Below are positions 6,099 to 9,238 of a stretch of 9,238 nt of DNA, in pieces. The notes under the pieces are model-generated. The model did not search any database, had not been told where the DNA came from, and was given only the letters and a program-made list of their open reading frames with translations. The position numbers were made by a program, and so were the translations under genes. The DNA comes from Bacillota bacterium. Lineage in GTDB: Bacteria; Bacillota; Sulfobacillia; JAJZYS01; JAJYTV01. The stretch is from assembly GCA_021792885.1 (NCBI GenBank), contig JAJYTV010000058.1, positions 1-9,238 on the forward strand, in the 5' to 3' direction. Each line of letters begins with the position of its first letter. The stretch's first letter is position 1.

Positions 6099-6334
6099 TC
6101 CGGCGCACCGGCCGGTCCTGGACCCTCCGCTGGGAGAACGTGCCGACCTACGCCCCGGACTTGCGCATCCATTCGTCCGTCTACGTCTGCCTGCCGGCCG
6201 GCGCCAGGCTGCGCAGCGCTGTTCCCCAGCCGATGGCGTCGACAGCTTGCTTCTCGCGGACCTGGCTCGGCTTCGCCGCATGCCTCGGCGGCGGCGAGAA
6301 GCAGACCGTGGAGGTGCGCTTCTCGCTCGGCTGA
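5987..6334 (+). pseudogene. Out-of-frame C-terminal part of the sigma factor gene, or separate small protein
   Basis: In the frame -1 to the sigma factor there are 115 protein-like residues with G/C third positions, ending at TGA 6332-6334. They include PVPDRYVAEVG, MRFVHRIPQKRSESAKLIRR, SWTLRWENVPTY, IHSSVYVCLPAGA and GEKQTVEVRFSLG, suggesting a beta-rich domain with alternating strands. It resembles a continuation of the strand-rich segment before the shift. A separate start is possible: ATG at 6047 lies seven bases after GGGGAG (6034-6039) and would give a 95-residue protein. The coding look begins before that ATG, which favours one interrupted gene. I do not recognise the domain. Confidence 0.55.
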
Positions 6335-6410
6335 GCGCAGGGATTTCGAACCTTTGCTCTGCTTCCCCCGATGTACGCCGTGAAGGTTGTCTTCCAGGGG
6401 AGCGGATTTC

Positions 6411-7658
6411 ATGTTGTCGGTCCTTCACCGCCACTCAACCCTTCGCTTCCTGCTTGCGGCGCGCCTCGTCTCGAGCCTCGGCGACTGGTTCACCTACATG
6501 CTGCTCGTGGTCCTGTCCTACGCGCGCACCGGACGCGCGGCGGACGCGATGGCGGTGCTCGGAAGCCAGGCGGTGGCGACACTGCTCTGCTCCTTCGTCG
6601 CCGGACCGCTTGCCGATCGCCTGCCTCCGGTCCGGCTGACGGCAGCGGCCGACCTCGCCCGCGCGCTGCTGGTCGGCATCCTCTTCCTCATCCCGGTGAC
6701 GCCCGCACTGTACGCTGCCATCGCGTTCCTCACCGCAGGTGCGGCGGCATTCTTCAACCCGGCGCAGGAGAAGTGGGTGATGCAGATCCTGCCCACGGAG
6801 GAGTACGGACCGGGGACGGCGGTCCGGCAGGTGCTACAGGAAATCACCAAGATCGCAGGTCCGAGCCTCGCCGTGACGGTGCTGGCCCTCCTCGGCGCAA
6901 CCCACGAAAGCTTGGGCTTCCTGCTGGACGCGGCGAGCTTCCTCGCATCGGCCGTTCTTCTCTGGATCGGCGCGCGCGCCAAGGTACAGGCACCCGCGCC
7001 AGCGCAGCAGCCCTCGCCCTACTCCTCGCCGTGGCGGGAGTGGCGGGGACTCGGCCCGACCCTCGCGCTGCCTCTGGTGCGCACCGTGGTGGCGGTGCTG
7101 CTCGCCGTCCTGCTGGCGATCGGCGGCGTCGAGGTGGTGCTGCTCGCCTTCGTGCGCCAGGGCCTCGGGCTGAGCATGCTCGACGTCGGCTACCTGATCA
7201 CCGCCCTCTCTCTCGGGATCATCGCCGGTACATTCCTAAGCCAGGCGCTGACGCTGCGCATGGCACCCTGGCTCTGGCTCGGATTCGGCCTCGTCGGATT
7301 GGGCCTCTTCCTCGCGCTCGCAGCCCTGGGCGCAGCGCTCCCGCTGACCCTCGCGAGCATGGCCGCAGCCGGTTTTTGCAACGGCATCGTCAACGTCAAC
7401 CTCTCCGCCTACCTGCAGAGCCTCGTGCCGGTCCCGGTGGCGGGCCGGTTCTTTTCGCTGCTCGGCACGCTCCTGAGCCTCGCGACCCTCACCGGGATGG
7501 CCGTGAACTCCGCACTCTTGGCGGCGGCGGGAGCGCGTGTCGCGCTGGCGGCCATCGGCGCGTTCATCGCGCTCGCGGGGCTCTATGGCGCCAAACGCCT
7601 ATGGGGATTGGGGCTGCCGTCCGCAGAGGGATCGGTGCAGCCCGCAGCACGAACCTGA
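6411..7658 (+). CDS. Major facilitator superfamily exporter (MFS_3 / EntS-like)
   Basis: A 415-residue integral membrane protein of the MFS branch that includes enterobactin exporter EntS and macrolide efflux proteins. It has about 12 hydrophobic segments, with helix 1 near 11-37 (LRFLLAARLVSSLGDWF) and a cytoplasmic loop with a GPLADRLPPVRL version of motif A (65-76) between helices 2 and 3. FFNPAQEKWVMQILP (114-128) and a hydrophilic central loop (about 188-214) separate the two halves. SAYLQSLVPVPVAGRFFSL (332-350) in the second half is typical of this subgroup. The substrate is unknown: siderophore, drug or metabolite efflux by proton exchange. The start is ATG at 6411, eight bases after GGGGAG (6397-6402); TTG at 6387 is possible but less well placed. 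It lies 76 bp after the sigma factor region on the same strand and may be co-transcribed with it. Confidence 0.88.
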   Translation: MLSVLHRHSTLRFLLAARLVSSLGDWFTYMLLVVLSYARTGRAADAMAVLGSQAVATLLCSFVAGPLADRLPPVRLTAAADLARALLVGILFLIPVTPALYAAIAFLTAGAAAFFNPAQEKWVMQILPTEEYGPGTAVRQVLQEITKIAGPSLAVTVLALLGATHESLGFLLDAASFLASAVLLWIGARAKVQAPAPAQQPSPYSSPWREWRGLGPTLALPLVRTVVAVLLAVLLAIGGVEVVLLAFVRQGLGLSMLDVGYLITALSLGIIAGTFLSQALTLRMAPWLWLGFGLVGLGLFLALAALGAALPLTLASMAAAGFCNGIVNVNLSAYLQSLVPVPVAGRFFSLLGTLLSLATLTGMAVNSALLAAAGARVALAAIGAFIALAGLYGAKRLWGLGLPSAEGSVQPAART

Positions 7659-7786
7659 AGGCGCGAAACCGCCCGTCCCGCGGGTCGACCGGCCGGGTCA
7701 AGGCGGGGAGAGCCTCTGCTGCCTCTTGGCTGCAGGCTATCCCCACCTTCCTGCGCCGGATCCGGGGACCGCCCGGGAAATCCGGG

Positions 7787-7812
7787 GGCCCCGCCCTACG
7801 CAGGGCGGGGCC
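7787..7812. terminator. Strong bidirectional hairpin between convergent genes
   Basis: GGCCCCGCCCT (7787-7797) and AGGGCGGGGCC (7802-7812) form a perfect 11-pair stem with loop ACGC. It lies between the MFS stop (7658) and the convergent small gene, whose TAG (7798-7796) is inside the stem. On the minus strand it is followed by CCCGGATTTCCC, a short T run. It is likely a shared transcription terminator. The 7659-7786 stretch otherwise shows only short GC palindromes. Confidence 0.6.
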
Positions 7813-8113
7813 TCTCCGGCGCATGCCGGGAGCGGCCGGAACGCGGACGCTCTTCGCGCACCGCAGCGGAGGATACGGGATCCGCACTGCGCCAGCCGCG
7901 GGGACGGATCCGCCTCGCGAGAAGCGAGTGCGCATCGAGTACGCGACCGAGCGATGCGCGGAAGAACCGCCGCATCTCGGGCGTCGACGCATCGAGCGCC
8001 GCGTCGACAAGGAGGTGCGCGCCCTCCCGGCAGGACGCCAGACGGTCCGTGAAACGCGCCCTGTCGCACTTGCGATCCCTTGGGACCGGATCCCCAGCGC
8101 TTCGGACCTGCAT
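7796..8113 (-). CDS. Small CotF-like / ferritin-like helical protein (hypothetical)
   Basis: A 105-residue protein. The central part (about 18-74) looks like two long helices: DRARFTDRLASCREGAHLLV, then DASTPEMRRFFRASLGRVLD, AHSLLARRI and RPRGW. The pattern of a helix with a DAALDA turn, a xPExRxFFxxxLxxxxDxHxxL helix and a closing RGW resembles the CotF-like spore coat family of Bacillota, where the ending is usually RGWY. The N-terminus (1-15) and the Arg/Pro-rich tail (about 80-105) look disordered. Its location and function are inferred only: a spore coat or small binding protein. The start ATG at 8113 follows an eight-G tract (8128-8121) by seven bases. It is a single gene, with a convergent MFS gene downstream and the hairpin at 7787-7812 as terminator. 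Opposite-strand open frames overlap it but look like shadows. Confidence 0.5.
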   Translation of the reverse strand: MQVRSAGDPVPRDRKCDRARFTDRLASCREGAHLLVDAALDASTPEMRRFFRASLGRVLDAHSLLARRIRPRGWRSADPVSSAAVREERPRSGRSRHAPERPRPA

Positions 8114-8120
8114 GCCTGCG

Positions 8121-8128
8121 CCCCCCCC
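8121..8128 (-). repeat. Eight-base homopolymer tract in the leader of the small gene
   Basis: Eight C (plus strand), read as eight G on the minus strand, lie seven bases before the ATG at 8113, where the ribosome binding site should be. Length changes would alter ribosome binding site spacing or strength, so the tract could switch expression. It may also be a plain G-rich Shine-Dalgarno site. Confidence 0.45.
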
Positions 8129-8145
8129 TGCGCATCACTCTATCC

Positions 8146-8153
8146 AGCCTATG
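8146..8153 (-). promoter_or_regulatory. Possible sporulation-type -10 element (CATANNNT)
   Basis: CATAGGCT on the minus strand matches the CATANNNT core of SigE/SigK -10 elements and is 33 bases before the CotF-like start. No clear -35 partner (AC about 16 bp upstream) is visible, so this is weak and depends on the spore coat reading of the gene. Confidence 0.15.
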
Positions 8154-8567
8154 CAGGGGTAGGCCAACCGGACCAGGCGAGCGCAGCCGCGCCGCCTGCA
8201 GCGCGGTTCTCGGGTCTGCGCCGCACGCGCCGGGGGCGCGGACAGGCGAACAGGGCGTGCGGCAGGGCTGGCCCGTCCGCGTTCTCTTTGGCGGCGGGAG
8301 CGGCAGGGCATGGCCCCCCTTCCGGCTTCACCGGCTGTCGCTCGGGAGAGAGGAATCCTTCTCGCCGCATCTGCTGCTCCACACCGACCTTGCGGTGATC
8401 ATGGCCGATCGCACGCGGCTCGCCGGGCCGAATGGGAGCGAGGCTCTCTCCGGGCCCCTGCGCCGGCGCGTCCGTCGCAGGGCACGTCCCAAGGTGCGGC
8501 GGTGAGGACGCGAGGGATCCCGCGCGCAGGGGATCGGGGGGCGGCCCGCGATCTTAGTGGAACAGCG
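8154..8567. other. Long stretch without a convincing gene
   Basis: About 400 bp between the small CotF-like gene and the ABC gene's terminator. Open frames exist on both strands: GTG 8382 to 8149 on minus (77 residues) and 8080-8505 on plus (141 residues). Their products are Pro/Arg/Ala-rich, lack hydrophobic periodicity and have no good ribosome binding site. It contains scattered GC palindromes such as GCGAGGGATCCCGCGC near 8511. It must hold the promoter of the small gene. No repeat array or RNA gene was recognised. Confidence 0.4.
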
Positions 8568-8597
8568 AGGCGGCGAGCCGCCAAGGGCTCGCCGCCT
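8568..8597 (-). terminator. Hairpin terminator downstream of the ABC ATPase gene
   Basis: AGGCGGCGAGCC (8568-8579) and GGCTCGCCGCCT (8586-8597) form a perfect 12-pair stem with a six-base loop. It is about 20 bases past the ATPase stop. On the minus strand it is followed by CGCTGTTCCAC, with only a few T residues. It is likely the terminator of the ABC transporter operon. Confidence 0.65.
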
Positions 8598-8617
8598 GCG
8601 TCGCCCATCCCCGTGCG

Positions 8618-9238
8618 CTAGATGCGTTCCTCCCCGTCCCCGTCGCCTGGACGCCCGATCTCCGCGATCAGCGCCTCGACCTCCTGGGCGGACTGCAGCT
8701 GCGGCTGCAACACTGACAGGAGCTGCCGCTTCACCTCGATGAACTCCGGCGTCAGGACGAGGTCCCACTCGCGCGGCCGCGCGAATGGGACCTTGAGGTC
8801 GAGCGCCACGCGCCCGGGCCGCGCCGTCATGATCACGACCCGGTCGCCAAGCAGGATCGACTCCTCGACGTCGTGCGTGACGAACAGCACCGTCGGGCGC
8901 AGGGTGCGCCAAAGGCGCAGGAGGAAGCGCTGCATCTCGTTGCGCGTCTGGGCGTCGAGCGCTCCGAAGGGCTCATCCATCAGCATGATCTCGGGCTCCC
9001 CGATCAGGGCGCGGGCGATCGCGACGCGCTGGCGCATGCCGCCCGAGAGGTGGTACGGCGCGTGCTGCGCGAACGCCGAGAGGCCCATGATCTCGAGGTA
9101 GTGCTGCACGCGCCGGTTGTACTCCTGGCCGCGGATCCCGTGCAGGCGCAGGCCGAAGCCGATGTTCTCGCGCACGCTGAGCCAGGGGTAGAGGGCTGCC
9201 TGCTGGAAGACGACAGCCCGGTCCGAGCCCGGTCCAGG
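8618..9238 (-). CDS. ABC transporter ATP-binding protein, nitrate/sulfonate/taurine type (5' end outside window)
   Basis: The last 206 residues of an ATPase of the SsuB/TauB/NrtD group, which powers import of nitrate, sulfonates, taurine or related nutrients with a membrane permease and a periplasmic or lipid-anchored binding protein. The frame is open to the window edge. The visible part starts with a Q-loop (VVFQQAALYPWLSV, about 9-22), then the signature LSGGMRQRVAIARAL (64-78), Walker B IMLMDEPFGALD (84-95) and the H-loop FVTHDVEES (119-127, His122). SILLGDRVVIMTARPGRV is the group's usual continuation. The Walker A motif and N-terminus lie beyond 9238. The short C-terminal tail after 150 is acidic and shows no extra domain. 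The permease and binding protein are not in the window; the gene appears to be the last of its operon. Confidence 0.92.
   Translation of the reverse strand, partial: PGPGSDRAVVFQQAALYPWLSVRENIGFGLRLHGIRGQEYNRRVQHYLEIMGLSAFAQHAPYHLSGGMRQRVAIARALIGEPEIMLMDEPFGALDAQTRNEMQRFLLRLWRTLRPTVLFVTHDVEESILLGDRVVIMTARPGRVALDLKVPFARPREWDLVLTPEFIEVKRQLLSVLQPQLQSAQEVEALIAEIGRPGDGDGEERI

Noticed and set aside
8149..8382. Minus-strand 77-codon open frame from GTG 8382
   Set aside because: Pro/Ala/Arg-rich product, weak ribosome binding site and no motif; not enough to call a gene.
6371..8398. Plus-strand open frame of 675 codons over the MFS gene
   Set aside because: The MFS frame has clear helices and motif A. 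This overlapping frame is Arg/Pro/Ala-rich noise.
8080..8505. Plus-strand 141-codon open frame
   Set aside because: It overlaps the start of the small minus-strand gene, the product is Arg-rich, and no ribosome binding site is seen.
1..9238. Defence system, CRISPR array, prophage or insertion sequence
   Set aside because: No regularly spaced repeats, transposase, integrase, nuclease or phage gene was found on either strand.

Overview
This is a very GC-rich bacterial window with coding third positions almost all G or C. No rRNA, tRNA, CRISPR array, insertion sequence or integrase was found. The gene content suggests a high-GC Bacillota. The globin resembles the YjbI/GlbO type of Bacillus-group bacteria, there is an Rsm22-type ribosome assembly protein, and a small protein resembles the CotF-like spore coat family. 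The taxon is an inference.

Left end (1-935, plus strand): a chain of short GC hairpins, two capped by GCAA loops, lies upstream of a stand-alone EAL-domain c-di-GMP phosphodiesterase. The EAL gene probably starts at a TTG at 216 behind a strong ribosome binding site.

Operon on the minus strand (3968 down to 983): a group II truncated haemoglobin, an ornithine cyclodeaminase/mu-crystallin family dehydrogenase, a SnoaL-like (NTF2-fold) protein and a class V PLP-dependent enzyme. They are read in that order, with short gaps and a final ATGA overlap. A sigma-A-like promoter (TTGCCG, 17 bp, TAGACT) sits before the globin. The set suggests an undescribed small-molecule (amino acid or imine) pathway linked to O2, NO or redox sensing.

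Divergent plus-strand operon (4090-6334): an Rsm22/METTL17-like protein with four candidate 4Fe-4S cysteines is fused by a TGATG junction to an ECF-like sigma factor. The sigma factor continues into an HxxxCxxC zinc-binding motif, as in anti-sigma factors, and then a long C-terminal domain. Near 5987 the reading frame shifts by -1, so the protein is either broken or made by frameshifting. An MFS exporter (6411-7658) follows.

Right end: a hairpin terminator and a small minus-strand CotF-like gene with an eight-G tract in its leader are followed by about 500 bp with no convincing gene. The window ends in a minus-strand ATPase of a nitrate/sulfonate/taurine-type ABC transporter, cut by the edge and ending at a strong hairpin.
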